Positions 33,009-44,715 of a stretch of 64,000 bases of DNA are shown piece after piece. Both the position numbers and the translations under genes were made by a program. The number at the start of each line of letters is the position of its first letter. The first letter of the stretch is position 1. Source of the DNA: Scenedesmus sp. ARA3 (Eukaryota; Chlorophyta; Chlorophyceae; Sphaeropleales; Scenedesmaceae); assembly GCA_004335835.1 (NCBI GenBank), contig RWJK01001498.1, forward strand, positions 44,859 to 108,858, given 5' to 3'. The notes under the pieces were generated by a model. The model had not been told where the DNA came from and searched no databases. It worked only from the letters and a program-made list of their open reading frames with translations.

Positions 33009-34975
33009 ATGATGAAGTTCCACGTTAAAAAGCTGTTGGTCATGGTGCTAGCCCTTGCAGTGGGCGTGTGGCCATCTGGTGACTTGCTACTGCTGTCAGC
33101 AAAGCGATGGCAGCATGCCATTCCGTAGAACCACCTGTAGCACATGAAACCATCATGCCAGGCATTGACATTGTGCTTTGTATTGCCATACGTTGCAGAA
33201 GGCGGATCCTGTGCGAAAGAGCTGGTGCTGGGGTCCTCCCAGCTGCACGGCATCCTAGTGTCTTCTGCTGCAGCTGCCAACTCCAACAGCAAGCTGTTCA
33301 GCTACAGCGATGCCAGAGCAGCTTCTGGCCCCATCACAGCACTCAAGGTCTACTGGCAGCCAGGTGGATGCATCAATGGCATCTCGTTGAGCTATGGCAC
33401 TGCTGCTGTAAAGACGCTGGGCACTGCATCAGGGATGTTGTCCAAGCAGCTGCAGCTGGCAGCTGGGCAGACCATCACTTCTGCACAGCTCAGAGCCACT
33501 GACAGGTGAGGCGTGCAAGTTCCCAGCAGCAAGGTTCGGCTACATTGCTGTCTTTCCAGCCTGAACACCCGAAATGCACATCAACATGGTTGCACGCCTG
33601 GCACACGTCATCACAATTAGGCAGTGATGTCCAGTCAAGCGCTGTGCAAGCTGCTGCCATGAATACCCTGCTCAGATGCAAGCTTCAGTGCTTTGCAGAC
33701 TTATCATTGCTGTTGCGGTCCTGCAGGTGCATCATTTGGCTGCAGCTGTCAACCAGCAACAAGATCATGACCAGCAGGGCATCATTTGGCACTGCGTTAC
33801 CCACTGTCGCTCTGCAGACGATCGTCGCTCCAGCTAGCAGCCAAGGCAGCTCTCCTTACCTGTACAACCTCATCGGCACAACCAGCCAGAAGGGCTCACC
33901 CTTGCAACAGCTGCAGTGTGTTTGGGCAGAATGCCCGCCAATGCCCAGCAACGGAAGCACAGCAACAGTCGACAGCCCCGCACTTCAAACGTTCTCCCTA
34001 TCTAGCTGCCGCGCCAACCCCAACCAGTGCAACTTGACAGCAGCAGCTGCTGCAGCAACCGGAGGCATCTGCAGCACCCGTCCCGTGCCGGAGCTGTGGG
34101 CACAGCCGGATTATGCCTATGAGCTCTGTGCAGCTGCAGGACTGGGTGACACAGTTGACTTTGTCAACTGTATAGGCGTCCAAAGCAGCGCCAGCTACAA
34201 CGCCTCGATAAATGACGAGGCAGCGCAGTACAGCGGCACCTACTCATCACAGTATAGCTACATCTACTCTGAATGCACAAACCTGGCATGCAGGCGTGCA
34301 CAGCCGGGCTGTGTCAGTGATGCAGATGCCGGGAAGCTATGCTGGGGCACAGTAGTGCAGCTGGACCCTTCTTACCCCACCCCTGCAGCTGCTAAAGCAT
34401 ACATTGGCTATCCCTGCCTGGAGACGCAGCCGGCACTGGTACCAAAACCTCGGCTTGCACACAGCATGCACAGCACGCTGCCGCCAGATCAGCAGGCGCT
34501 GTATGCAGATGGCACATGGCAGGCCTGCGACTGCGCTGCTCCTGCAGGCACGGAGCCTCAGGTGGATGCTGCGATCCGCAACACAGCGCGCGACCTGTAC
34601 TGGACAGAGAAGTGCGGGTCGGGCAGCGTTGATCTGCTGCCAAGCCCTGTGAGGCAGCGCTGGTGCTCTCCAGGTGGATCAAAGTATGGAGCATGGCAGC
34701 GTGCAGGGCCCCTGAACATCGGCATGCCAGCAGTGCGGCAGCTGCAGATAAAGCTGCAGATCCTGAGGAAGCTCCGCGAGTTCCTGACAAGCCCAGATTA
34801 TGCTAGCTCGCCCCTGAAGGACTTTGCTGATTCCTGGAGGGAGCTGCGGGACAAAGTGGATGATGCACTGGCGTGGTGCAAGATTGGGCAGGCTGCGATT
34901 ATCCCGCTGCTGCCGCTGGTGCTGGTGTTCCCGCCGCTGGCGATTGGGCTGTTTATGAGCTTTGATTCGTGCTGA
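33009..34975 (+). CDS. secreted or membrane-anchored jacalin-like lectin-domain protein
   Basis: Three exons (33009-33078, 33199-33505, 33727-34975) close in phase to 541 residues. Exon 1 encodes a classic signal peptide (basic MMKFHVKK followed by a hydrophobic core). Residues about 24-145 resemble a jacalin-like beta-prism: GPITALKVYW, CINGISLSYG, LAAGQTITSAQLRATD and IIWLQLSTSNK followed by SFGT. The remaining 390 residues are Cys- and Asn-rich with no recognised domain. The C-terminus has a hydrophobic stretch (IIPLLPLVLVFPPLAIGLF) that could be a TM anchor. A cell-surface or wall carbohydrate-binding role is inferred, not shown. Its two introns are short (120 and 221 bp). A GCATCATTTGG word is repeated within exon 3 near 33729 and 33780, offering an alternative in-phase acceptor at about 33779. 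Confidence 0.7.
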
Positions 34976-35672
34976 AGCTCTTGAGTGTATTTGCTTCAGC
35001 AGTCTATTTGCTGCTGTGGCCCTAGCCTGATTCTTCAGTCGTACCAGTGGTGGTCACCACTTGTCCACGCCGCTTTATGCAGTGCAGCGACTGTGGGCAG
35101 CATCCCATTCCTGCTGCGACCGCAGTCCTTGAAAATCCGCTAGGAGTATCTGTGCAGGGTACTAACCTGCATGTTTTTTTTGTGCTTTTGCCATTTGTGC
35201 ACGTCTTGCTGGCAGCGGCCAGCCGGCTGTAGCTACTAGGCTAGTAGCCTGATGACACGGCTTGCACTGGTACTATTACTACTAGCAAGCGTTGCACCTG
35301 TGCCTGCAGGCTGCACAACCCATGTCAGAAACGTCTGACGTACTCAGAGCACATGAGGTGCCCAGCCTACGTTCGTGTGCACTGTGGCAGGCTGAGAGTC
35401 CCAGAAGGCAGCAAGGGCAAGTACAAGCTGCAGTACAGTCATGCCAGCACTCTTTGTGGGCGCGCGTGATATGCAATCTCATCAAACGTGTCTGATGCCT
35501 ACACTGCTGTGTTAGTGCCGATAACACCGGTATTACAGAGGCAGTTTGGCGGGTGACTTTGTAACACAGCTGCTCGTTCGCGCAAAGCAGCATGTGTTCC
35601 GCCCACGTTGCTTGTCGGTGCGTGCGCCTGCTTGATCAACAACTTCAAGCTAAGCTGTGATTGCTCGCCACA
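34976..35672. other. intergenic region upstream of eIF3b
   Basis: No coding similarity. A short imperfect inverted repeat, GCTACTAG/GCTAGTAG, lies near 35229-35248. Confidence 0.5.
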
Positions 35673-38600
35673 ATGGCAGCCGTCACAGAACTCGACCCCC
35701 TCGAGGTGGCTCGCTCCCTGTTCAGGGATCAGCCTGCTGGTTTTCCTTACGAGAACTTTGATCTTGAAGAGCTGATTCTTCCAGAGGACGATGACATGGG
35801 CATCAGGAGCGACGAGGACGAGGAAGAGGAGGAAGAGCTGGAGACTGAGACAGGCTTTGGCTCTGTGATCGGTGCGTGATCCATTGTTTCGTTGATGTCG
35901 AAAAGTATCAGATGTCCAGCTGAGCTTTCGTGAAGCAGCATGGTCTGATACCTGCTGCTGGTGTGGGTTGCTGCTGCAGTGGTGGACTGCCTGCCCGTGG
36001 TGCCAGAAGACAAGCACGAGAAGCTGGCCAACGTGCTGAAGAAGATTTACAGCCAGATTGGCAACGTCAGGGAAGGTGCGCATGCACCTGGAGCACAGCA
36101 GCAGCGGCAGTTGCGGCAGCAGACTGTTGCAAGTGTGCATGGTGGCAGCAGCTGGGCCCACTGCCAGTGATGTTGGTCAGCAGAATCAGCTGTATCTGGT
36201 CATGGTCCAAGGGCAATAGAGCATCAGGCAATGCTGAGTTGCCCAACAGGGTCGCTCAGATTCAAACGCAGCGTGGAGCTGTAGTTGCTCTGCAGTACAT
36301 GTGCACTGGAGCAAAGGCAGCAGCGCCTGTCTCTTTGGAGCTTCAGCGACGCAAGCAGCAGCAACCACAAGCCCGTAGTCAGGGTTCCAAGAACCTTCAC
36401 GTAGTGCAACTGCGTGAGTTGTGCAGCAGCAGCAGCAGCAGTTGCTGCTGAAGCAGTGCACCAGGCAATGGCCAAGCTGCTGGCAGCAAGTGCATTACAT
36501 GGGGCATGCCACAGAACACACAGTGGCGGTTGTAAGGCTCGCTTCCAGTGCGCACGCTTCTGTTGCTAGCGCCAGCGCTGCTGCTCATGGGTTTTTTTTG
36601 TGACTTTGTGCAACTGCTGCAGGTGGCATCTTCATGCCCAAGGACGCCAACAACATGAGCAAGGGCTTTGCCTTTGTGGAGTTCTTCAGCCCACAGGTCC
36701 GTGCAGCAGCTGGAGCAGCAGCGGCAGCAGCAGCAGCAGTGATGATGGCAGCAGCAGCTGTGGAAACTGCAAGTGCAGCAGTAAACAGCCAGCCAGCGAG
36801 CTGCGGCAATGCTGCACCAGCCTAGTCCAGTCATTGGGGCCAGGCTGGCATGCTGTTTTTCCAGCTGCAGCAGCAACAGCAGGAGCAGCGGCAGCAGCAG
36901 CAGCAGTAGCAGTAGCAGTAACAAGTGTTGCAACCATGCAACGGTCTGGTTGATGAGCTGACAGCACCAGTGCTCACACCACATGCTATGAGGACAGCAG
37001 CCTAGGACGGCGCAGCTGTGTGTGGCTCCTCCGCAGCAGTGTGTGGCAGTTGTGCAGCCGAGCCTGCGCACACCCAGCGCCTCCTGCTTTGCAGCAGCTG
37101 CACTGCAGAGCTATCGCAGGGCATGTTTGGCATGCTGATGCTTGCTGTCCTCACGCTTGCCGTTCCGCTGCCTTTCTGTTTTGTCTGCTGTTGGTGTTAT
37201 GCTGGGATACGACAACAGGAGGCACAGGCTGCTCGCGCGCAGACTGACGGCTACAAGCTGGACAAGAACCACACCTTCAAGGTGTCCATGTTTGACGACT
37301 TTGACAGATACGCAAAGGTGCCGGACGTGTACGCGGCACCAGAGATCAAGGAGTACTCCGCAGCGGTGAGTGAGGGAGTTTCTGGCAGTTGGGTTCAGTT
37401 AAGTGCCAGTTTGCGGGTGCCTTGTTGTGCCTTGTTTCTTGGAGCAGCCGCTGTACTGCCTGCATATTAGTTTTCCCAGCGTAGTGGTTGTGTTCCGCGC
37501 TGCGCGACAGTTGGACAGTCACCTACGTTGTCAATGCGGGCTGCTGTTCGACCTATGCCCGTGACGTTCCTTTGCTTTGTGGCCTGATGCCTGTGTTGCC
37601 TGCCTGCAGGAGAACCTGCACAGCTGGATGCTGGACAAGCTGTCGCGTGACCAGTTTGCCATCAAGTATGGCGACGAGGTGGTGGTCATGTGGAATGATG
37701 GGAGGCGCTTCCGCAGCGAGGAGGCCTACAAGCGCACCTACTGGACAGAGTCCTTCGTGCAGTGGTGCGTGTTTTTGTAGCGGAACATAGAACCTATCGG
37801 GGTCTGTGCACAGTGGGAATTGGTTGCAACGGTGCTTTGGGTGGGTTTGAGAGCAGAGAGAGCAAAAGCAACTGAGGAGGGGTTTGACGTGCACAAGCTA
37901 TTCAGGTTGTGCTGTGGGAGCAGCTGTTGCCTGAGATCACACGCGGACAGGATTGCTGCATCCAATCAACATTTGCTGCTGAAATTCATGTCTTGTGCTC
38001 TCAGCTGTTGTGCTGCTTTCTTTGCTCGTATCTGTCCAGCCTGCAGGTCGCCCATGGGCGACTGCGCGGCCACTATGCAGCAACCCAATGACTGCTGCAG
38101 CAACTCAATGTTTGCTGCCAAAGTGTCGACATATCGCGCCGCCGGCTGTTGTACTGCTGCTTTGCTCGCCTGCAGGTCACCCATGGGCAACCACCTGGCC
38201 ACCATGCACAGGCAGGGTGTAGCAGCAACTCCATATATCTGCTGCCAACGTGTTGACATTCATGTACCGCCGGCTGTTGTGCTGCTGCTTTGCTCGCCTA
38301 CAGGTCTCCCATGGGCAACTACCTGGCCACCATGCACAGGCAGGGTGTAGCAGTGTGGGGCGGGCCCAGCTTCCAGCGCCTGGCGCGCTACAGCCACCAG
38401 AACGTGCAGCTCATCGAGTTCTCGCCGGCCGAGAAGTACCTCATGACCTACAGCAGCATTGAGCCCACCAACCCGCGGGAGAAGGTGCAGGTGAGAGGAG
38501 CAAGAGTACAGCTGGCATGGCTAGGGATGATACCTGGGTGGGTTTCAGCTCTGCAAGTGTTGATTTGCAGTTGCATGTGATGACGAGTACATGCGATCAG

Positions 38601-39690
38601 CATTGCACTCCGGCTGATGAAGCTGTTGTGGGCATGCGGCCAACAGCTGCATGTGCACACACAGCAGCACGCCGCCTCCGACCTGTACAGGTAAGCATAG
38701 CCGTGTCTGGTATATAATAACTTACACACTCTGCCGTTCACCGTGCTGCCGCAGGTGGCGCTCAACGTGTTTGACACGCGCAGCGGCAAGAAGCTGCGCA
38801 TCTTTGCCGGCAACATGGAGGACTACGCCATCGGCAGCAGCGCGGGGCCAGGAGGGGCGCTGCGCTGGCCCATTTTCAAGTGCGTGGCATGTTGTTGTTC
38901 ATATCATGGCTGCGTCCTGCTTGTGTGCGGTGTGTGCTTTTAGTGGGCGGTCTGTGACAGGCAGCAGCGCAGGGAGAGGCGGCGCGCTGCGCTGGCCCAT
39001 CTTCAAGTGCGTGGCCGGGCCTTTAGAAATGTTGCGTGCTGCTAGTGTGCAGTGTGTGCTTGTGCTGTTGCGAAGCAATCTGCACCTACAGCAGCCCTTT
39101 CGGTCGAAACATCCAGAACCTGGAAGTTTACCTGGCCTAAGCACCTTGCACCTCTTGCTGCACCTCCTCACCTGCAGGTGGGCTGGCGGTCTTGAGGACA
39201 AGTACTTTGCGCGGCTGGCCAAGGGCGCCATCAAGATCTACGAGACGCCCGAGATGACGCAGCTGGACAAGAAGGACCTCAAGCTGGAGGGAGTGCAGGT
39301 GCGTGATGGTCTGCTGTTATCAGTGCGAGAGCTGCAGCTGGTGTGTCTGATTTTTGACTGATACAGGACCTCAAGCTGGAGGGAGTGCAGGTGTGAGGGG
39401 GATGAGCCCATGTGTTTTGCGGTTTTTCTTTCTCGGTTGTACTTGATTTGAACTTCATGGACAAGAAGGACCTCAAGCTGGAGGGCGTGCAGGTGAGAGG
39501 GGGATGCTGCGGCTGCCGCATGACGTGGTGATTAATGCTGGTTGATTGCACAGGCATGGCGTGATCGCCTATTTCTCTGGGAGTAGCAGGAGTAGCAGGT
39601 TGAGCTGCTCTGGGATATCTGCCTGGTGTTGCTATTGGGTTCAACACTTGGAAGGAGCTGTAGCAGGCCTGGTAGTGTTGTAGCCTCACC

Positions 39691-39723
<33 letters not shown>

Positions 39724-42700
39724 TTGCTGCTGCCGCCGCCAGGACTTTGAGTGGAGCCCGGCGGAGCCGCTGCTGGCTGCCTACACGCAGGAGGTGGGCG
39801 ACAGGCCCGCCAACATCACGCTGTACCGCATCCCGGAGCGCACCAACGTGCGCAGCAAGCAGCTCTTCAACGTCAGCGGTGAGTAACAACGTCTTACAAA
39901 GTTGGATCGTGTGTTTCAATTGGTGTATGTGCTGCCAGATGCTTGTAGATTTGCAGGGGTCACTGAGATGCCATCAGCATACGTTGTTTTGTTGATTGAA
40001 TTGTTGAGCAGGTGATCCTGCAGCTCGTATGCATCAACAGGGCACTCCAGTGCTGAGCTTGTACTAGTCCTCATCTGGAGTCATCAATTATTTCTGATCA
40101 TCTGACCATGTCACTTGTCACTTTGACTGGCGCAGACGTGAAGATCTTCTGGCACCCCCAGGGCGACTACCTTGCTGTCAAGGTGGACCGCTTCACCAAG
40201 ACCAAGAAGTCCACCTACACAGGCTTTGAGCTGTTCAGCATCCGGGAGAAGGACATCCCCATGGACGTGAGTGCCACACTGTGTTGCTGTTGCAGCTGCA
40301 GCCGCAGTTGCTACCAGCCGTTTGTACCTCTGTGCTTGCTGACGTCAGCCGAGTCACAGATTGTGTGCGCCCAACAGTAGTTTTTTGGTGTGCGTGGGCT
40401 TTGGCTGCTGCGCTGCGTCTGCCTGACTTGCCTGACTTCCCCTGCAAGCTTTGACATCCTCTGCGCCACTGCATCTCATCGGCACAGCATCGTAATTTAT
40501 GTTTGTGGCTGCATCATCACTTGCAGGTGCTGGAGCTGCCCAACAAGAGCGAGAAGGTGCTGTCGTTTGCGTGGGAGCCCAAGGGCCACCGCTTTGCGCT
40601 GGTGCACGGCGACAGCGCGCGGCCCAGCGTGTCCTTCTACAGCATGAAGGACGACAAGGGCAAGCTGGGCGTGAAGCACCTGGGTGAGCGCTGATTGTGG
40701 TTTGATATGGTCAGCAGTTCAATATGATTTGATTGTGGTTGATTTTGGGATATATCATGGTGAAGGACGGCAAGGGCAAGCTGGGCGTGAAGCACCTGGG
40801 TGAGTTGGTGTAGAGTGATGATGGTGTTGCATTTGATGTCATCGTGACATGAGTTTGATGCGGTGAAGGACGGCAAGGGCAAGCTGGGCGTGGAGCACCT
40901 GGGTGAGTTTTTGAGATTGCACATCTTTTATCCGGTTTCATCTGTGTATGTTGTGGTGTGACAGCATGAAGGAGGACAAGGGCAAGCTGGGCGTGAAGCA
41001 CCTGGGTGAGTTGCTGAGGTTGCATATCCTCATTTCAGCATTTATTTCCGTATGGCGTGTTGTATGACATGGTGAAGGACGACAAGGGCAAGCTGGGCCT
41101 GACGCACCTGGGTGAGTTTGTGAGGCTAAATGTCTTCAGTTGTTACCTTTGTATGTTGTGACATGACATGGTGAAGGACGGCAAGGGCAAGCTGGGCGTA
41201 AAGCACCTGGGTGAGCGGTCGGGTAATGTGTCGTCAGCCTGATACATTGTCAGCCATTGCAGTGATGTTGAGCATCGCATGGCAAGGAGGGGTCCGGCTT
41301 GACACCGGTTGCCGGTTGCTGCTGTCAGCAGTGGCTCTGTGCAGCTTGCGGCGCCAAGCCTATCTTGCTGCAGAAGTCAAACTATACTCCTCGCTCACCC
41401 CTGCCGTGCTGGTTCTCTGTCACCTGCAGGCACGCTGGCCAACAAGGCCTGCAACGGCATCCACTGGAGCCCCATGGGCCACAACATCATACCAACTGTC
41501 TTTCTGCTCTGCTGTTTCTTGTTTTCTTCCAGGCACGCTGGCCAACAAGGCCTGCAACGGCATCCACTGGAGCCCCATGGGCCACAACATCGTGCTTTCG
41601 GGGCTCAAGGCGCTCAACGGGCAGCTGGAGTTCTTCAACGTGGACGAGTTCGAGGTGCTGGCGGCGGCAGAGCACTTCATGGCCACAGGTGAGGGTCGGC
41701 TTCAGTGTCAAATGTGTTCTAATGCAGATATGTGTTGTGAACATCGTTTTCAGCTGTGCGGACGAGTTGCAGGTGCTGGCGGCAGCAGAGCACTTCATGG
41801 CCACAGGTGGGTGTGCAGTTGCTTCAACTTTGAATCCGCCTATACGTTTGTCTTATGAGAAATGTGTTGTCGTCGCTGGCGGCATTGGAGCATCTCACGG
41901 CCACAGCTCAGTTGAGCTGCACCAGTGTTGGGCTGGAGTTTTTGAACGTTCAACTGCACGGCTGTCGGCAGTGCAGCGCTTCATGGCCATGGTTGCGGCT
42001 CGTCCTCTAGCTGCGCTGTTCCAATGTGGTGCTGTCCTTCGCTGTTCTGACACATGCATCAAGCTGTTGCTTCTCCTGCTGCTGCTGCTGCTGCCGCCAG
42101 ACGTGGAGTGGGACCCCACTGGCCGCTACGTGGCGAGCAGCGTGACCAGCATCCACCAGATGGAGAACGGCTTCAACATGTGGAGCTTCAACGGCAAGCT
42201 GCTCTACACGTGAGTCTGCTGTGCACACAGCCAGCTGCAACACCAAACATTCAACAGCGCAGTTGCCGAATAAGGATCTGCACTGGCGCTTGTTCTGGGC
42301 GACACAATATGCATCGGACAGGCTTGCTCTCGCAATCATGCACTTTGGCTTCACAGCTGCACCCGTAACGTATCTGCTTCTCCTGCAGCTACTATGGCCC
42401 CTGCTGCTCCTGCAAGCGCGGATTCCTGCAACTGCCTTGTCATCAGCATCTCCATGGGTCGGCTCTTTCTCTCCTTGGCGTTGCTGCACGACTCTGACTG
42501 CTGCTGTTGCCTGCCGCCTACCCCCACACCGTCTGGCATCAACCATATTCCAACCCTGCAGCATGCCTCACGACCGCTTTGGCCAGCTGAGCTGGCAGCC
42601 TCCTAGTGGGCTCTTCTGTTCCTTGCTTGCTGCACGACACTGACTGCTGATGTTCCCCTTGCCGCCTACCGCCGCACCTCGTTACTGTACATCTGTTCTT

Positions 42701-43347
42701 TGCAGCATGCCTCGCGACCGCTTTGGCCAGCTGAGCTGGCGGCCGCGCGTGCCGAGCCTGCTGCCTCGTGAGAAGGAGGAGGAGATCCGCAAGGGGCTCA
42801 AGGAGTACAGCAGGCGCTACGACGAGGAGGACGAGGCGCTGCTGCTGCAGGTGCGTGCGCTGTGTGCTGCTTGTTGCAATGATGCGTACGGCATCATGCT
42901 ATGACTGCAGTAATAGCGTGCTTGGTGTCCTACCTTTGCATATGCTGTGCCGGCGAAGCGGCTGAATTCACGTCTGTCTTTCAATGCATCTGGCGTTGCG
43001 TGGTTGTGCTCTGCAACCGCCCTGCGACGGCCTGCATGCTGACGTGGACGTGCTGCAGAAGCGGCAGTCACCGCGCTTCGCTTGCAGCTGCTGTATCACT
43101 TCACTAACGTCTATCCATGCGCAACCTTTTTCCGTGCCTGCAGGCTGATGCGGACGTGCTGCAGGAGCGCGCGAAGCAGCAGGAGGAGTGGGATGCTGCA
43201 GCAGCAGCACGCCAGGAGCATGCCGCGCAGCTGCGCGCCTTCTACGAGGCAACGTATGGCGAGGCAGCCAAGGAGAAGGAGTACAGCATGACAACAGTGG
43301 TGGTGGAGCAGCTGCTGGATGTGCGGGAGGAGCCCTACAACGCCTAA
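35673..43347 (+). CDS. EIF3B: eukaryotic translation initiation factor 3 subunit b
   Basis: Core eIF3 scaffold that binds the 40S ribosome in the cytosol. Fifteen exons in phase give 713 residues (Arabidopsis 712): 35673-35871, 35980-36075, 36623-36696, 37219-37365, 37610-37764, 38304-38490, 38755-38879, 39178-39298, 39743-39878, 40136-40266, 40527-40683, 41533-41688, 42101-42209, 42706-42850, 43144-43347. Order: acidic N-terminus; RRM in exons 2-4 (RNP1 KGFAFVEF; GYKLDKNHTFKV); beta-propeller blades (SPMGNYLATMHRQGVAVWGG, DFEWSPAEPLL, VKIFWHPQGDYLAVKVDR, FAWEPKGHRFALVHG, IHWSPMGHNIVLSG, DVEWDPTGRYVASSV); C-terminal FGQLSWRPRVPSLL and a charged helix. The ATG has a good context (CACAATGGC). 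A TGTAA motif follows the stop at about 43351. Many introns carry junction copies. Confidence 0.96.
38040..38225 (+). repeat. two copies of the start of eIF3b exon 6
   Basis: Acceptors before 38047 and 38177 are followed by SPMGDCAATMQQ and SPMGNHLATMHRQGVA, copies of the real exon start at 38304 (SPMGNYLATMHRQGVA). Period is about 130 bp. Confidence 0.95.
38955..39015 (+). repeat. one copy of the end of eIF3b exon 7
   Basis: Repeats the GSSAGPGGALRWPIFK junction with its GTGCGTGGC donor, about 128 bp downstream of the real donor at 38880. Confidence 0.93.
39366..39493 (+). repeat. two copies of the end of eIF3b exon 8
   Basis: 39367-39391 and 39459-39493 repeat DLKLEGVQ and DKKDLKLEGVQ with GTGTG and GTGAG donors (real donor at 39299). 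Confidence 0.93.
40755..41215 (+). repeat. five copies of the end of eIF3b exon 11
   Basis: Copies at about 40758-40799, 40861-40903, 40964-41007, 41070-41112 and 41169-41211 repeat KDDKGKLGVKHLG. All five keep the GGTGAG donor of the real exon end at 40683. Period is about 100-105 bp. The copied exon tail is far more conserved than the intron sequence between copies. Confidence 0.95.
41428..41495 (+). repeat. one copy of the start of eIF3b exon 12
   Basis: After an acceptor ending at 41429, GTLANKACNGIHWSPMGHNI is repeated base for base before diverging. The complete exon starts 103 bp later at 41533. Confidence 0.95.
41757..41912 (+). repeat. copies of the end of eIF3b exon 12
   Basis: 41760-41807 repeats the VLAAAEHFMAT junction with a GTGGG donor. 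A more decayed remnant follows at about 41870-41912. With the start copy at 41428, exon 12 is flanked on both sides. Confidence 0.85.
42555..42605 (+). repeat. one copy of the start of eIF3b exon 14
   Basis: The acceptor and MPHDRFGQLSWQPP repeat the real exon 14 start at 42706 (MPRDRFGQLSWRPR), then reach a stop. Confidence 0.92.
43020..43065 (+). repeat. one copy of the start of eIF3b exon 15
   Basis: A stretch near 43034-43063 repeats ADVDVLQKR after a degraded acceptor; the real exon (ADADVLQER) starts at 43144. Confidence 0.75.
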
Positions 43348-44715
43348 GGTGTAAGGCTGCAAGGGTTTTGAGGAGCCTTAGAACGCCTAAACCACAGCTT
43401 GTTGGTAGTGAGGCTGCAGGGGATGTTGGCATGTTGAGGCATGCAGCAGTGTGCTGTTGCTGGTTGGCAGCAGCCGAGGCTGCAGGTGCCTCCCGCAGGC
43501 TGCGCTGCGCTGTGACTGGTTGGCAGCAGCAGCAGTGCTTTTGGGGTGCTGGAAGCTGTGCCAGCTTCAGCTGTCCTGCAAGCGATGGTGGTTGGGATGG
43601 GGTTGAGAGTTGCTGTGGCGCTGCGATGCGTTCATGGCAGTGTTTGGTTGGTGTGCTGGGCCATGCGTTTCAGGGCTCACTATCTGTGTATCAGGGAGTC
43701 ACCTGCATTGCTGCTGCTCTGCTGTAGCCGTGGCAGGCGAGCTGTTGCTTTCAGCAGTGATCTGTTGGGGGTGAGCCAACTGCATGTGAACTTGTACAGG
43801 CAGCAGTGGTCATCCGCAGGGGTCATTGCCCTGGTAACCAAGTACATCGTTCATCAAGAAATGAAAGTGGATAGTGCTCAGGTGTCGATGCTCAAAGGGG
43901 CATTGAAGTAGCAGCCATGAATCATGAAAAAGAAGTTGGCGCTGTGGCAGGTGTCCAACAATGAAGTGCATCAGTCCATCAAGCAGCCACCAGCCCAGCC
44001 TCAGCAACCCTTCATCGATAAATGCACCTACTCTGATATCTTTTGGACAGGATATTGTTGCCAGTGCGTCGTTATCACTCTCTTTGGGGTTGTGCACTCA
44101 ACCAAACCCTTAACGATGTTTGACGTCTTCCGGCATGCATCAACGCACGCTTCCTGCACTACATGCGGCTTGCTGTACAAGGATCGACACTGTGAGAGCA
44201 TTGAGAGACTTTGCGTGCACAGCTGGCTCACTCACGTTGATTTGGCAGGAGTCTGGTTCGGCTTGATAGCAGATGCAGCTACTTACAGGGAGGGCCGAAG
44301 AGGCCCTCGCCTGTCGAACTGGCAAAAGCGGAGCCCCTGCCTTCGGGATGCACAGGTACAGCGACAGCAGCAATAGGCTTGCTCACGGCAGCAGGGGCCG
44401 TTTGAGGTTGCCAGATCGCTTTCGTCCTGCGCTCGCTAACTCTTCTTTCCTGCAGGCTAAGTGCCGGCAGAGTCAGGCCAGCAGCTAGGGCAGTGGCTTC
44501 ACCCGCAAACACCGGACGCAGCTTGCTCTGCGCTCGCCATGGTGCGTGATCGAGGTGTTCCTGCTTGTGAACATGATTCTACGCACGTACTTGGCAGGAA
44601 TACTGCAGCTCGAGCGTGTCTGCATGCTTTCGAGCACTTGAGCAGCAACTGCCTAGCAGGCAGCTACCGGTCAAGGCCTGTCAAGTGCTCATGCCGTGAT
44701 CTGCGCTGCATGCAG
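43348..44715. other. eIF3b 3' flank and GWD 5' region
   Basis: No conserved coding segment is seen until 44716. A well-placed ATG (GCCATGG) at 44539 with a GT at 44555 could supply the first GWD exon in the required phase (MVRDR, then G); this is tentative. Confidence 0.4.

Noticed and set aside
35229..35248. Hairpin as a transcription terminator
   Set aside because: The inverted repeat is short and imperfect, and nuclear Pol II genes do not use such terminators.
40755..41215. Introner-like transposable elements
   Set aside because: Each array copies its own neighbouring exon rather than a shared element; no common sequence, inverted termini or target-site duplications link arrays in different genes.
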